Source of the DNA: Notospermus geniculatus | Lineage: Eukaryota; Nemertea; Pilidiophora; Heteronemertea; Lineidae | Assembly: GCA_002633025.1 (NCBI GenBank) | Contig: NMRB01000220.1 | Span: forward strand, 354,480-418,479 | Length of the DNA: 64,000 nucleotides | Direction of reading: 5' to 3' | Shown: positions 1 to 12,192 of the stretch, one piece after another | Position numbering within the stretch: the stretch's first letter is position 1 | Layout: each line of letters starts with the position of its first letter | Made by a program: the position numbers and the translations under genes | The notes under the pieces: generated by a model | The model's database searches: none | What the model was told of the DNA's origin: nothing | The model's input: the letters and a program-made list of their open reading frames with translations, nothing else

Positions 1-1532
1 GATTCTCCACGGTGAGTATGGTCCCATGGACGCATTGGTAAAGTTACGAAGGCTTTCTGAATAAGGCCTTTGAGACTTTGGTGAGTTGTGTCGATTGTTT
101 CGGATAAAAGTAGGTCAATCTTCGCAAAAAATCATTCTTGGGCCTTGAATATAACCGTATGTAAAAAACTTGTAAATATCGTAAATAAAAAGATACTTGT
201 CATACTCTGAAGCACAAGATGTTCATGCAACGTTTTCACGGTAATACCGCTGATTGAGGCTTGGGATTCGTTCGAAGTCATTTCGACCGAGAAGCTTGGT
301 CGTTGTTGTGGCTACGATGACTAAATTGTAAATTGTAATGTAAATTGTCACTGCGTCACATGTGACGAACGATCCAGTCTAACGTTTCATGAACACCTAT
401 GCAAATATTGGCTTCATCGATGCTCTGGGTGATGGATGAAATTGTTGAACTGTATCTTGTTGTTTTTTTCTGGCTGATATCGCGCTGTTTATCGAAACGG
501 ATTTAATAAATTCGGTGTTTCATCACTTTGTTGAATTTCATTGATTCACCTAGTATACGTTCGTCCTTAGAAATCAGCGTTCTTGGTGGCCGCTACGAGC
601 GCTAAGAACCGCTGATTACCTCAAGAATTTCAGAAATTAACTGATCTTCTCCAGCTAGCACCTCCTCGTCAACCTTCTGAAATTGTTTTCGTTCTCTTCA
701 TCCTCTTGTTTGCCCGCCCCTAACCACATGTAATGAAGACCAAACAGTAGGGACGACCACTGAACAAACATTCCCGTGGAGAAGCTTCCATGAGACACGA
801 CGTGTGAACTCGCTCAATCGGGCAAAATGTTAACTTGACTTATGATCATCGCTCGTCTCACATTACGCCAACAGGAGTTAATTTACCATTGAGTGAGTCG
901 TTGATGATTAGATTGCCTTCAAATCAGCCTTGATTTCATTTAAATGATGAAGAACACAGGCTTGCCCTTACGTCTCGTCTATTACATGATGGTTCAACTC
1001 CACCTTTTGAGGTTGACGTTTTCACTACAACGGTCTCTGCTTGCATGGTTCCATTTTTTTCGACGTCCCCAAATGTACTTCTCGAGGAGACTTACCTCAC
1101 TGAAGTATGCAGTATAGATCTACATTATCACTGCATATCTTTTCTTTTCATAGGACATTGTCATCGTGTTTGACAACCACGGTCAAAAACCAAGGACATT
1201 TATCGGAATTCGATAATGTGAGGCTCTCCCACGAACCAGGCACTTGTCATACGTAAGGTTTCGATAAGTATGTAGTGCACACTGTCAACCTTGTCCGCGA
1301 CGATGAATGGAGCATCAAAAAGCTTTCTATTAGCTGTAACTCATTCATCTATCATTCAGAACCATCATTGAACATGAAAAACCACTTCTGTTCAATAACA
1401 TCTGATGAGAGTAATGATGAATTTACTTGACTAAGAACTATATGTAAAATTTCTAAAAAATTATAATTCTACTGATATCCTATTCTATCACATGGATACA
1501 AGAATGAGAAATACCATGAATACAAACATCTG

Positions 1533-1658
1533 GGCCCATATTTTCAAAGCTGTTTTAACGCTAAAATGCATTTTAGTCCAACACTTGCATGCATATAAGC
1601 ATGCAAGTGCTGGACTAAAATGCATTTTAGCGTTAAAACAGCTTTGAAAATATGGGCC
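1533..1658. repeat. 126-bp near-perfect palindrome (foldback/MITE-like)
   Basis: The left arm starts ggcccatattttcaaagc and the right arm ends gctttgaaaatatgggcc. The arms pair along their whole length around a 6-base centre (1593-1598), with about one wobble mismatch. No coding role is seen; open frames across it are by-products of the palindrome. The second block carries the same hairpin at 5268-5391. Confidence 0.9.
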
Positions 1659-3062
1659 ATAGTATTTGTGTTGTTTGAGAAACTTTGCCTTGTAATGCAT
1701 CCAACATCGGTGTTCAAGCAATCATTGATGAAGATATTGAGGTATGAAAACACAACAGTAGGCTTCATGTAGGCCTACATGTATTTACAACAAACAATAT
1801 ACATGTACCACTACATGCACATTGGCATTTGCAGACATTCCTCTAACCACTGTTTCGATTCATCTTTATAAATTCTTTCGTCCGCTGGAGGCCGCCACCT
1901 TTGATATGATGAAGAAACACCAATTTCCATTACGGTTCTTTCGCATCAAAAGCTTTGTTCCTGATTGGTTACCCGATTAGTCGTTGGCGGCCGAGTTTCT
2001 CATCTCTGTGGAAGAAAAATAATGCAAACAACATTAGCGAACAGAGTGTTTCTTTGCTGTCGTGTGATAACGACGAGACGAGCATGTTCCCCTTCATTGC
2101 TATCGGGTGGAACGCCGCACGATATCCGAACGGTTGTAAATTGAAAAGTTGCCGTTTGTACCAGATCCTTCAGCTGATTATCGTCGGTTCATCGGCTGAA
2201 GATGCTGAAAAAACTTTTGGTATCTTGCATCAGCTATGCCTCTTTGGGTCTAATTCCTGTGTTCTATACAATGTTGTCTCTTACGGCTGTACAAATATAC
2301 TGATGTTTCACAACAAAATCGGATTGTCTCTGGCTTTATCATAGTTTCTGAAGATGCCTACGTGCAGTGTCCTGGTATTGCACATAGATACATACAGGCT
2401 ATGGCTCTTTCGATTCAAAGTAAAGGCACAGATCTTTTAGTATTTACAAGTCTGTGGGAGAGGTTAAATTGATATGAATAATATCGTCGCGATTTATTTA
2501 TGACTTCCAACTTTGGAGAATGTCGAAACAGTTCTTCTCGCATGCATCATGATAGCATACATCGGGGTTGGCAATTATGCCGTCAGCGGGACCAAAAGCA
2601 ATCCTTATCTCCATCAACTAATACTCCCTGCTTGAGGACCAAATATCTATATCTATTCGTGCGCATGCCCTCACCTCATTTTGTCAACACAGTTCACTTC
2701 AAATGCAATTGAAATAATAGTGACAGGTGTGTGCCGGAAGGGCGGAAACATCAGCTCGGTAGAGGGTGAGTTGAAACAGTAGTAAGAAATTTCATTATAT
2801 CAGGGCAAATAAAAAAATCATATGAAATGGTCCATGGACCACGTGCTCACTTGTGTGAATGTACCAGAAGAACAAATGACAAATGTTAAATCGAAGTGCT
2901 CCCGGGCAAGCCTTGAGTTCCAGGTACAGGAGTACCCAGATACCTGATTACACCAAGTTCGAAGATACTAGGTCAAATAGCCACGAAACGTGCCACCAAA
3001 TGACAAAATTTTGAACGTCGACCTCTGTGGCCTTGAAAAGTAGGTCAAATCAAAAACCCGTT

Positions 3063-3340
3063 ACATGTCATGTACCGATGGTGAAAATTTGGAGACGAGC
3101 CAGACATGAGGACGTGGAATTATCAGAATTTGAGTTTTCGTTTTTGCCACCTGCTGGTGGCCAAGCTAGGAATCACAAATCGGGCCGAAACTTGGTGTCA
3201 TAGGTCATATGACCTAGGGGTATATTTGTGCCAAGTTTCAGATCAATAGCCCCAGCGGTTAGAAAATGTGCCCTGCTAACGGACGACGACGGACGCTGCA
3301 CCATCGTAAGAGCTCACCACAGGTGAGCTAACAAAATCAA
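3063..3340. repeat. Dispersed repeat with terminal palindrome, copy 1
   Basis: The sequence contains ccacctgctggtggccaagc, a tcataggtcatatgaccta palindrome and, near the end, agctcaccacaggtgagct (3311-3329). From memory, similar sequence is scattered through marine invertebrate genomes and looks SINE- or MITE-like. I cannot name the family. It marks the point where the two large blocks become alignable again (7688-7985 in copy 2). Confidence 0.5.
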
Positions 3341-3812
3341 ACAAATTCCGAACAATGACGACGACTCGGATATCGGTTTAGAAAGGTAAACAGCTTCTTT
3401 TACCTTCTTTTGTCATCCTGAAACAACTAATCTCTGTCAATACTTGAGAGATAAAGCGGAAACTGCTTCAAAAGTACTCGGAGGCAAAGCTGTTTGACAA
3501 TTCATCCTTGAAATTTCCAATAAAAAAACTAAACTCGATTTTCTTTTACAAGCAGGTGCAACGACTGTCGAGCCGTGCACTGTAGCCGAGGTCGTGCAAC
3601 TCCACCTAACTGTAGTTAAGGACAGTGCAAATCGCAAAGCAGCTACATGTAAGACAGAGCAAAAACAGGCAGAACTATCTCTAGGTCTGCAAGAAAATTC
3701 TGAGCCTCTGATATCGTAAACAAGTGTCTGGTGAGACGGGCAATCAATGACTGATATTCATAAAAAGCTAGCAAATGCTTTTACTTCAAGTTTTGTAGTA
3801 GGCTACATTTAC

Positions 3813-3813
3813 N
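3813..3813. other. Single N at the joint of the two large copies
   Basis: An ambiguous base sits exactly between the end of copy 1 and the start of copy 2. It also cuts a hairpin element that is complete at the end of copy 2 (8378-8503) but present only as its left half here (3737-3812). This suggests an assembly joint. Confidence 0.8.
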
Positions 3814-5267
3814 GGCTTTCTGAATAAGGCCTTTGAGACTTTGGTGAGTTGTGTCGATTGTTTCGGATAAAAGTAGGTCAATCTTCGCAAAAAATCATTC
3901 TTGGGTCTTGAATATAACCGTATGTAAAAAACTTGTAAATATCGTGAATAAAAAGATACTTGTCATACTTTGAAGCGCAAGATGTTCATGCAACGTTTTC
4001 ACGGTAATACCGCTGATTGAGGCTTGAGATTCGTTCGAAGTCATTTCGACCGAGAAGCTTGGTCGTTGTTGTGGCTACGATGACTACATGTAAATTGTCA
4101 CTGCGTCACATGTGACGAACGATCCAGTCTGATGTTTCATGAACACCTATGCAAATATTGACTTCATCGATGCTCTGGGTGATGGATGAAATTGTTGAAC
4201 TGTATCTTGTTGTTTTTTTCTGGCTGATATCGCGCTGTTTATCGAAACGGATTTAATAAATTCGGTGTTTCATCCCTTTGTTGAAATTCATTGATTCACC
4301 TATACGTTCATCCTTAGAAATCAGCGTTCTTGGTGGCCGCTACGAGCGCTAAGAACCGCTGATTACCTCAAGAATTTCAGAAATATCTTCTCCAGCTAGC
4401 ACCTCCTCGTCAACCTTCTGAAATTGTTTTCCTTCTCTTCATCCTCTTGTTTGCCCGCCCCTAACCGCATGTAATGAAGACCAAACAGGGCCGACCACTG
4501 AACAAACATTCCCGTGGAGAAGCTTCGATGAGACACGACGTGTGAACTCGCTCAATCAGGCAAAATGTTAACTTGACTTATGATCATCGCTCGTCTCACA
4601 TTACGCCAACAGGAATTAATTTACCATTGAGTGAGTCGTTGATGATTAGATTGCCTTCAAATCAGCCTTGATTTCATTTAAATGATGAAGAACACAGGCT
4701 TGCCCTTACATCTCGTCTATTACATGATGGTTCAACTCCACCTTTTGAGGTTGACGTTTTCACTACAACGGTCTCTGCTTGCATGGTTCCTTTTTTTTTC
4801 GACGTCCCCAAATGTACTTCTCGAGGAGACTTACTTCACTGAAGTACAGTATCTACATATGTATCACTGCATATCTTTTCTTTTCATAGGACATTGTCAT
4901 CGTGTTTGACAACCACAATCAAAAACCAAGGACATTTATCGGAATTCGATAATGTGAGGCTCTCCCACGAATCAGGCACTTGTCATACGTAACGTTTCGA
5001 TAAGTATGTGGTGCACACTGTCATCCTTGTCCGCGACGATGAATGGAGCATCAAAAAGCTTTCTATTAGCTGTAACTCATTCATCTATCATTCAGAACCA
5101 TCATCGAACATGAAAAACCACTTCTGTTCAATAACATCTGATGAGAGTAATGATGAATTTACTTGACTAAGAACTATGTAAAATTTCTAAAAATTTATAA
5201 TTCTACTGATATCCTATTCTATCACATGGATACAAGAATGAGAAATACCATGAATACAAACACCTTA

Positions 5268-5391
5268 GCCCATATTTTCAAAGCTGTTTTAACGCTAAAA
5301 TGCATTTTAGTCCAACACTTGCATGCGTATGAGCATGCAAGTGCTGGACTAAAATGCATTTTAGCGTTAAAACAGCTTTAAAAATATGGGC
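5268..5391. repeat. 124-bp palindrome, second copy
   Basis: Same foldback element as 1533-1658, carried in the second block, with a few changes in the centre (gcgtatgagc instead of gcatataagc). The arms still pair almost perfectly. Confidence 0.9.
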
Positions 5392-6494
5392 CATAGTATT
5401 TGTGTTGTTTGAGAAACTTTGCCTTGAAATGCATCCAACATCGGTGTTCAAGCAATCATTGATGAAGATATTGAGGTATGAAAACACAACAGTAGGCTTC
5501 ATGTACATGTATTTACAACAAACAATATACCACTACATGCACATTGGCATTTGCAGACATTCCTCTAACCACTGTTTCGATTCATCTTTTTAAAATCTTT
5601 CGTCCGCTGGAGGCCGCCACCTTTGATATGATGAAGAAACACCAATTTCCATTACGGTTCTTTCGCATCAAAAGCTTTGTTCCTGATTGGTTACCCGATT
5701 AGTCGTTGGCGGCCGAGTTTCTCATCTCTGTGGAAGAAAAATAATGCAAACAACATTAGCGAACAGAGTGTTTCTTTGCCGGCGTGTGATAACGACGAGA
5801 CGAGCATGTTCCCTTCATTGGTATCGGGTGGTACGCCGCACGATATCCGAACGGTTGTAAATTGAAAAATTGCGGATGATACCAGATCCTTCAGCGGATT
5901 ATCGTCGGTTCATCGGCTGAAGATGCTGAAAAAAAAAATTGGTATCTTGTGCATCAGCTATGCCTCTTTGGGTCTAATTCCTGTGTTCTATACAATGTTG
6001 TCTCTTACAGCTGTACAAATATACTGATGTTTCACGGATTTCATCGGATTGTCTCTGGCTTTATCATTTTTTCTGAAGATGCCTACGTGCAGTGTCCTGG
6101 TATTGCACATAGATACATACAGGCTATGGCTCTTTCGATTCAAAGTAAAGGCACGGATCTTTTAGTATTTACAAGTCTGTGGGAGAGGTTAAATTGGTGT
6201 GAATAATATCGTTGCGATTTATTTTTGTCTTCAACTTCGGAGAATGTCGAAACAGTTCTTCTCGCATGCATCATGATAGCATACATGTACATCGCGGTTG
6301 GCAATTATGCCGTCAGCGGGACCAAAAACAATCCTTATCTCCATCAACTAATACTCCTTGCTTGAGGACCAAATATCTATTCGTGCGCATGCCCTCACCT
6401 CATTTTGTCAACACAGTTCACTTCAAATGCAATTGAAATAATAGTGACAGGTGTGTGCCGGAAGGGCGGAAACATCAGCTCGGCAGAGGGTGAG

Positions 6495-7075
6495 AAAATA
6501 ATGTTACTTTGTAACGTAACAAAGTCTCTCATTGCTAAAAGTAAAATCTCACCACTGGAGAGATTTTGTAACGTAACAAAGTCTCTCATTGCTAAAAGTA
6601 ATTCCACTTGAAAAAGACCCCGGTTGGGGTCGAAAATTCGTGAATATTGTAAAGTTCCACTTGAAAAAGACCCCGGTTGGGGTCGAAAATTCGTGAATTC
6701 TGGAGATTGACTTCTTGCTTATTATCATTGCTAAAAGTAATGTTACAAAATCTCACCACTGGAGAGATTTTGTAACGTAACAAAGTCTCTCATTGCTAAA
6801 AGTAAAATCTCACCACTGGAGAGATTTTGTAACGTAACAAAGTCTCTCATTGCTAAAAGTAATGTTACAAAATCTCACCACTGGAGAGATTTTGTAACGT
6901 TACAAAAATCTCTCATTGTTGAAAATAATGTTACAAAATCTCACCACTGGAGAGATTTTGTAACGTTACAAAAATCTCTCATTGTTGAAAATAATGTTAC
7001 AAAATCTCACCACTGGAGAGATTTTGTAACGTTACAAAAATCTCTCATTGCTGAAAAATAATGTTACAAAATCAA
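6495..7075. repeat. Minisatellite of hairpin-forming units, about 66 bp period
   Basis: Repeated units contain gttacaaaatctc, a short loop accactg, and gagattttgtaac, so every unit can fold into a 13-bp stem. Unit starts at 6861, 6927 and 6993 give a 66-bp period; earlier units are shorter. The array is interrupted at about 6601-6730 by two copies of a ~54-bp unit containing gaccccggttggggtc, itself palindromic. The array is absent from the first block. Confidence 0.85.
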
Positions 7076-8377
7076 GGCTTGGTAAACTAGCGCCCTCCCA
7101 CGGATTAATCATATACCCCCCCCCCGCCCGATTCTGCGCCCTGCAGTTTAGGCCTACGTCAGGTTCGGCGCTTTCACTGCAGTGTGTACGTGAAGTATGC
7201 AATCTCGGCAGGTTTGGCCGCGCTGTGAAAGGATGGTGTTGGCCGGGGTTCAACGACGTTCAGGAGGTACACTGCTAAGTCCTCATTAGTGCTACAACAA
7301 CTTTATGTCTTCACACTCCGCCATCTGACTAAACTTGCAGCAGTGAGGCGTCAGTCTTCCTCACACTTCGGATTTTTCCGCGCCGTGTTTGTTGTCAGTC
7401 TGTCGATCTCGTTCTCGGAATATACCCCGTGAGATTTTGAAATTATTCTGGCAGTAAACACTAATGTCGCCCAAATTTATTGAAATAATATTAATAAAAG
7501 ATTTTTCATGAACGTTTTATTGTATAAAACGTAGACGATACCGTAATTTGATGGTTCAAAGGTGCTAGAAATCACACGAGATCAGTTTCAAGAATCCCGT
7601 CAGCTATGAATGAAATTGGGGAGCTATCGCAGGTCGCGATAGTTGAACGAGATTTCATTTTCAACCTCGCGCGTACATCGCTTTAATACATGTCATGTAC
7701 CGATGGTGAAAATTTGGAGACGAGTCAGACATGAGGCCATGTGGAATTATTAGAATTTGCGTTTTCGTTTTTGCCACCTGCTGGTGGCCAAGCTAGCCTG
7801 AGGAATCACAAATCGGACCGAAACTTGGTGTCATAGGTCATATGACCTATATATAGGGATATATTTGTGCCAAGTTTCAGATCAATAGCCCCGGCGGTTA
7901 GAAAACGTGGCCTGCTAACGGACAACGACGGACGCTGCACCATCGTAAGAGCTCACCACAGGTGAGCTAACAAAATCTAACAAATTCCGAACAATGACAA
8001 CTCGGATATCGGTTTAGAAAGGTAAACAGCTTCTTTTACCTTCTTTTGTCATCGTGAAACAACTAATCTCTGTCAATACTTGAGAGATAAAGCGGAAACT
8101 GCTTCAAAAGTACTCGGAGGCAAAGCTGTTTGACAATTCATCCTTGAAATTTCCAATAAAAAACTAAACTCGATTTTCTTTTACAAGCAGGTGCAGCGAC
8201 TGTCGAGCCGTGCACTGTAGCCGAGGTCGTGCAACTCCACCTAACTGTAGTAACGACAGTGCAAATCGCAAAGCAGCTAAGACGGAGCAAAAACAGGCAA
8301 AACTATATGTACATCTGCAAGAAAATTCTGAGCCTCTGATATCGTAAGCAAGTGTCTGGTGAGACGGGCAATCAATG

Positions 8378-8503
8378 ACTGATATTCATAAAAAGCTAGC
8401 AAATGCTTTTACTTCAAGTTTTGTAGTAGGCTACATTTACACTGGACCTCGCTGTGCAAATCTTAAGTACAAGCATTTATTGCTAACTTTTATGAATACC
8501 AGT
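8378..8503. mobile_element. Hairpin MITE (complete copy)
   Basis: The left end actgatattcataaaaagctagcaaatgc is matched by an inverted right end gcatttattgctaacttttatgaataccagt. Both ends are tens of bases long and imperfect. A half copy lies at 3737-3812 and a related full copy at 59809-59927. It has no coding capacity, so it is probably a non-autonomous DNA transposon. Confidence 0.65.
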
Positions 8504-9060
8504 ATCTGCCACATGCGATGAGTTTGGTTGACATCGACGTGATGTGCACGTTGTGTGCAATGTTTGGAAATCGCTCTCCTGCGTCGATCATCACGTCCTT
8601 TTGAACCCCTTCGCGTGGACAATGTCTGTTCAGGGAAAACGATCACGCTGGGTACATGCAGTTAATTACCCAGGCCGAACAGTTGGCTTTCGGATGAAAA
8701 GTTATTGTTAATCAATACTTTGAAGAACGATGGTATAATGAGCTCGAGGAAGTGGTAATCATGAGGTGAGGATTTGGTAATGATACCCCCAAAACCGACT
8801 AACACCTGTCTTAATGGGTGACCCTGACAACAGATCTGACGTGTGAGCATTACGTTTGATATTCTGTTAATCATGTAGGCCCAACACTGAGTTGTTGCAG
8901 AAACAGTGACCCTGGAGGCAGATAATTTCGTCCCTTCAGTGTTGTAGTCATTGGTCAAGCAGACATTCATTCAGTCGCACTTTTTATTTCATCGGTTGTC
9001 TGATTAGCGACACCGATTTAAGCCAGGTCTGCTTCTGTGGATAAGGTGATGATACTCGTT
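8504..9060. other. Intergenic, no gene recognised
   Basis: Unique-looking sequence. A minus-strand open frame of about 100 codons (8662-8970) shows no family motif and no good start context, so I do not call it. Confidence 0.5.
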
Positions 9061-9388
9061 TAAAGCCGTGTTCTACCTGACATATGTTATCCGTTATGCA
9101 ATACAACGTAACGATATGCGAAATCGCAGTATGATCGTTCCAAGCCATTTTCCAATACTCGTTTATCTGCACGCGTTATCCGTTATCCGTATGCGATATG
9201 ACGATCCGATAAAATCACTCCATGTAGCGATAGAGGTACGTATCGGATACGATATAGAGGTCACGTGGTAGAGCAGCCACGGCTTTCTTGTTTTCTGCTA
9301 GAATATCGCAACCTACTAGTATAGGATTTTGGATATCGCATATCGCTGTCGCGTCTCGCATATCGCATGTCAGGTAAACACGGCTTTA
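9061..9388. mobile_element. 328-bp MITE with ~22-bp terminal inverted repeats
   Basis: The left end taaagccgtgttctacctgacat and right end atgtcaggtaaacacggcttta are inverted copies with one or two mismatches. The interior is rich in repeated atatcg/cgatat words and has no open frame. This is typical of a non-autonomous DNA transposon; the superfamily is not determined. Confidence 0.75.
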
Positions 9389-9628
9389 CGCTTGGACCAT
9401 AAGAACGGAATATATTAGGATTCACAGTTCTTCATTTGTTGAATTTCTCAACTACATGTATCTAGTGATAGATTCTTACAGTTGCCTGTTACACTCATTC
9501 TGCATAATGCATCGTGTAGAAATCGCTAACCTCTTCCTACACTCTGCAGCAAGCAACCAGATTCCGTGTTCAACGCTTTGGGATTTTCTCGTGCGACCAA
9601 TCAGAATCCTCGGTTCTCATGCGGTAAT

Positions 9629-9805
9629 TTATTCAATACGAGTACGCCGTTCAACTTCGTAGCGGACAATACTGACCACTGCCAGTCCTACAACAGAATA
9701 ACAAATACTCTCCATCGAATATTGCCTTCGCGGCTTCTTTTTGAGTACTTGTAAGTCCTTGCACGGAGACTTTGCATTCGAATAAAGTTTCATCGAGCCC
9801 GCCAT
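9629..9805 (-). CDS. Possible 58-aa small membrane protein
   Basis: A minus-strand frame starts at an ATG in a strong Kozak context (acaagATGGCG) and encodes 58 residues. A basic middle (KKKPRRQ) is followed by one hydrophobic stretch around residues 36-48 (ICYSVVGLAVVSI) and a charged tail ending RRTRIE. The stop codon overlaps an AATAAA. Upstream on the minus strand there is a CCAAT box about 30-40 bp before the ATG. The layout resembles small single-pass mitochondrial or ER proteins, but I recognise no family. An in-frame upstream extension exists, but its ATGs lie in a low-complexity gtgcatc repeat. It could be a chance frame. Confidence 0.35.
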   Translation of the reverse strand: MAGSMKLYSNAKSPCKDLQVLKKKPRRQYSMESICYSVVGLAVVSIVRYEVERRTRIE

Positions 9806-10015
9806 CTTGTCATCATACCCGAGCTGCTCTGCCGTGATTGGTTGCTTTTTCTGGGACGGGGGAAATCCGTTGAACACGGAATGTGGTTTGCTTGCGTGAA
9901 GGTCAAGGGAGGAGAAGCCGAGTCTTGACCTGAACTCAGTGAAGATGGTTACACTTGGACACAACGCGACCGCAGACAGCAAATCTGTTGAAGATGACGA
10001 GTACATGTAAGTTAG

Positions 10016-10062
10016 TTGTGCATCGTGCACTGTGCAATGTGCATCGTGCATTGTGCATCGTG
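10016..10062. repeat. Short gtgcatc/gtgcaat tandem repeat
   Basis: Several degenerate copies of tgtgcatcg/tgtgcaatg occur in tandem. No gene is associated with it. Confidence 0.7.
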
Positions 10063-11230
10063 TGGTGAAGTATTCGAACTAAAAACGATCGGTGTTTGTC
10101 AGTACTTTATGTCATGTAGTTTATCTCAGCTGTTGGTGTGGTGTATGAACAAAGGAGTTTGGTTTTACACCATCGCTGCAAATTTGGTGCAGTTATATAA
10201 ATGGCTGGTGTTATTTGGCGAGCCGCTCTCTGTACACGGGCTGTGATTGTTACAATACCTTTGAGCTGGCCGTCTCATATCCTTCTCTCCTCCTCTTGCA
10301 TAGACATACCTAAGAGTAGAGGAAATGGTATTCTCATTTGCCAGGCGCATTCAATCATCTAGTTTCCAGTTTCCAATACGCCATACCTAACGTTTTCTTA
10401 ACCGTTGTAGTCGATAAGTTGAAGTGCTGCTGTCTAGTAATGGATCGTCGAACTGAAAACGCCCAACTCCTGTTCATAGCCAGTCAAAAGATAGACGTTC
10501 TCCCTCTAATATCTGTTTATATGCGGAAAATAGCAAAATAAAGTCCAGTAGGCCTATACGCTAGCCACTGCATGCATTTTCCGTAAGTGCCTGTCTCCAG
10601 TTGGTACGAAAAAGCCTACTTGTAAGATAGTTTTTGTCACCTATACAATTCCTCGTCATTCTAAAAAAATTTCATTATTTATATAGGAAAGGGACACAGT
10701 AGATCAATGCACTGCAGTACCTTGAGAAGCAACAGATACCCCACAGACTGGTCATTTTCAAATTATAATAAACCAGAACGTTTTGTATGAATATGGAATA
10801 AAGAGTCAGAGGTGTGCATTGACTGTAGCAGGGATTTTGGGGAGACACGTCATGTATTTACATGCCACACTGATCTTTCTGGCTGAAGGTCATAGGAGCT
10901 GGAATAAGGCTAAATCCTCCCCTTAACCGTTTGCAGTAGGCAGTTTCTGCACAATCCCCATCCGTCTCCGCCTCCAACCACACAGCACACGATGAAAACG
11001 TCATTGAACACAGGAGATTTTTGCCTCCTCCGATCAAACATGTTTGATCTGCTTTGGACATGGAGGCAAAAAACTCCGTCTCCGCCTCTGCCTCCGGCCA
11101 CCGCACACGACGACATTTGCACGTAAGAGGCAAAAATCTCCAAATTATACTTGGAGGCAAAATTGCACTCGTGTGCGGCAGGTATTGAGAAAAGAAGCAT
11201 TTCGCCCACGTCCAGGAATTGACAAACTGA
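10063..11230. other. Intergenic, no gene recognised
   Basis: No frame with family motifs is seen. The part at 10900-11170 contains repeated ggaggcaaaaa / tctccgcctc words on both strands, including a palindrome around catgtttgatc. It probably holds a degraded repeat. Confidence 0.5.
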
Positions 11231-11233
11231 CCT

Positions 11234-11239
11234 TTTATT
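11234..11239 (-). terminator. Candidate poly(A) signal of the aquaporin gene
   Basis: AATAAA on the minus strand (tttatt on plus), about 170 bp past the aquaglyceroporin stop codon. Confidence 0.4.
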
Positions 11240-12192
11240 TGAAAATTTTCTTCATCAGATGAATTCTGAAGATAGAGATCGGTTGAATGTGTGTTCCCGT
11301 CTCAACACCCACCATCATTATATAATTTACCATCTCCTGTTACTTATACCAGCAATGTCATCACCAGGCCATCAGCATTATACAGCTCATAATTATCATC
11401 TATGCTTACTACTTGTATAGACTCTTTACTATCAGCCTAGCTTTCGGGGACAGCATTGGGGTGAACTCGTCAACGGCTGGATTCATTTCCGTGTATTGAT
11501 TATGGTAAAGCATTCGACACTTACCAACATTTACATGGCCCTGCTGCTCAACGTAATAGGAGACATCTTCTGGCCAGTGCGTCCCAACCATTATCTGGTA
11601 GGTCAGGCCCCCCAGGATGGCTCCCACGAGTGGTCCAACTATTGGTACCCAGAACCAGTTATAACCTCTGAAACTGGAAACAAAAGAAAGTTGATCAACA
11701 GGACATGTGCAGTCATTCTCGTTTAATCCTCGTTGAAAGCTGAGTTGGATTTGTCAGGTAGGCCTACACGTTGATACCCACTCCCACCTTCGTAACAAAT
11801 GCAAGATTCATTCATCTTCAATGTACATGTACACGTACGATTCTGCATGAACGACAAGGTGGTGCAACAGATTCTGGTGCATAAAACTTTGGCATTTACC
11901 GATTTACATGTAAACTATGGGCATTGAAGGCCGGTCTTGGTAAGTCAGTAGAGGTTCAGGAAAGAGAAGACTGATCAGAGAATCCAAAACGACAATGTAT
12001 TGACGCATCTATAATTGATAGTGCATCTTCTGAATTAGGCTATACCTGAACACAGCACCACCCCATCCCGCAATTGCGGTGAATATCCTCGGGCCAAGAT
12101 CTCTGGCTGGGTTGATAGCGTAGCCACAGTTAGTGCCGAACGCCATGCCAATGGCCACAACGACGAGGCCTATCAGGAGAGGAATCAGTCCT

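Larger units (their letters stand above)
49..3812. repeat. Tandem duplication, copy 1 (3.8 kb block)
   Basis: This block starts with ggctttctgaataaggc and ends with taggctacatttac. The same start and end bound the next block (3813-8440), and nearly all sequence between them is shared with only scattered substitutions and small indels. The exception is the interval 2768-3062, which differs from 6491-7687 in copy 2. I find no convincing gene. Short open frames here either run through hairpin repeats or are broken differently in the two copies. One segment, 2513-2632, translates into a hydrophobic peptide (see findings). The divergence looks allelic, so this may be a haplotype placed in tandem rather than a real duplication. 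Confidence 0.85.
3813..8440. repeat. Tandem duplication, copy 2 (4.6 kb block)
   Basis: This block repeats 49-3812 in the same orientation. It is longer because 6491-7687 holds a hairpin minisatellite and about 600 bp of other sequence in place of the 295 bp found in copy 1. No gene is supported. The flanks of the block and the hairpin it ends in are described separately. Confidence 0.85.

Noticed and set aside
1488-1768. Minus-strand frames over the 5' palindrome, with repeats at 5278-5508
   Set aside because: They read through both arms of a hairpin and give the same peptide on both strands; there is no start or splice context.
1955-2344. 129-codon plus-strand frame in the first block
   Set aside because: The equivalent in the second block is broken into two frames by indels, which argues against coding constraint.
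8662-8970. 102-codon minus-strand frame
   Set aside because: No family motif, no splice partners, ordinary composition.
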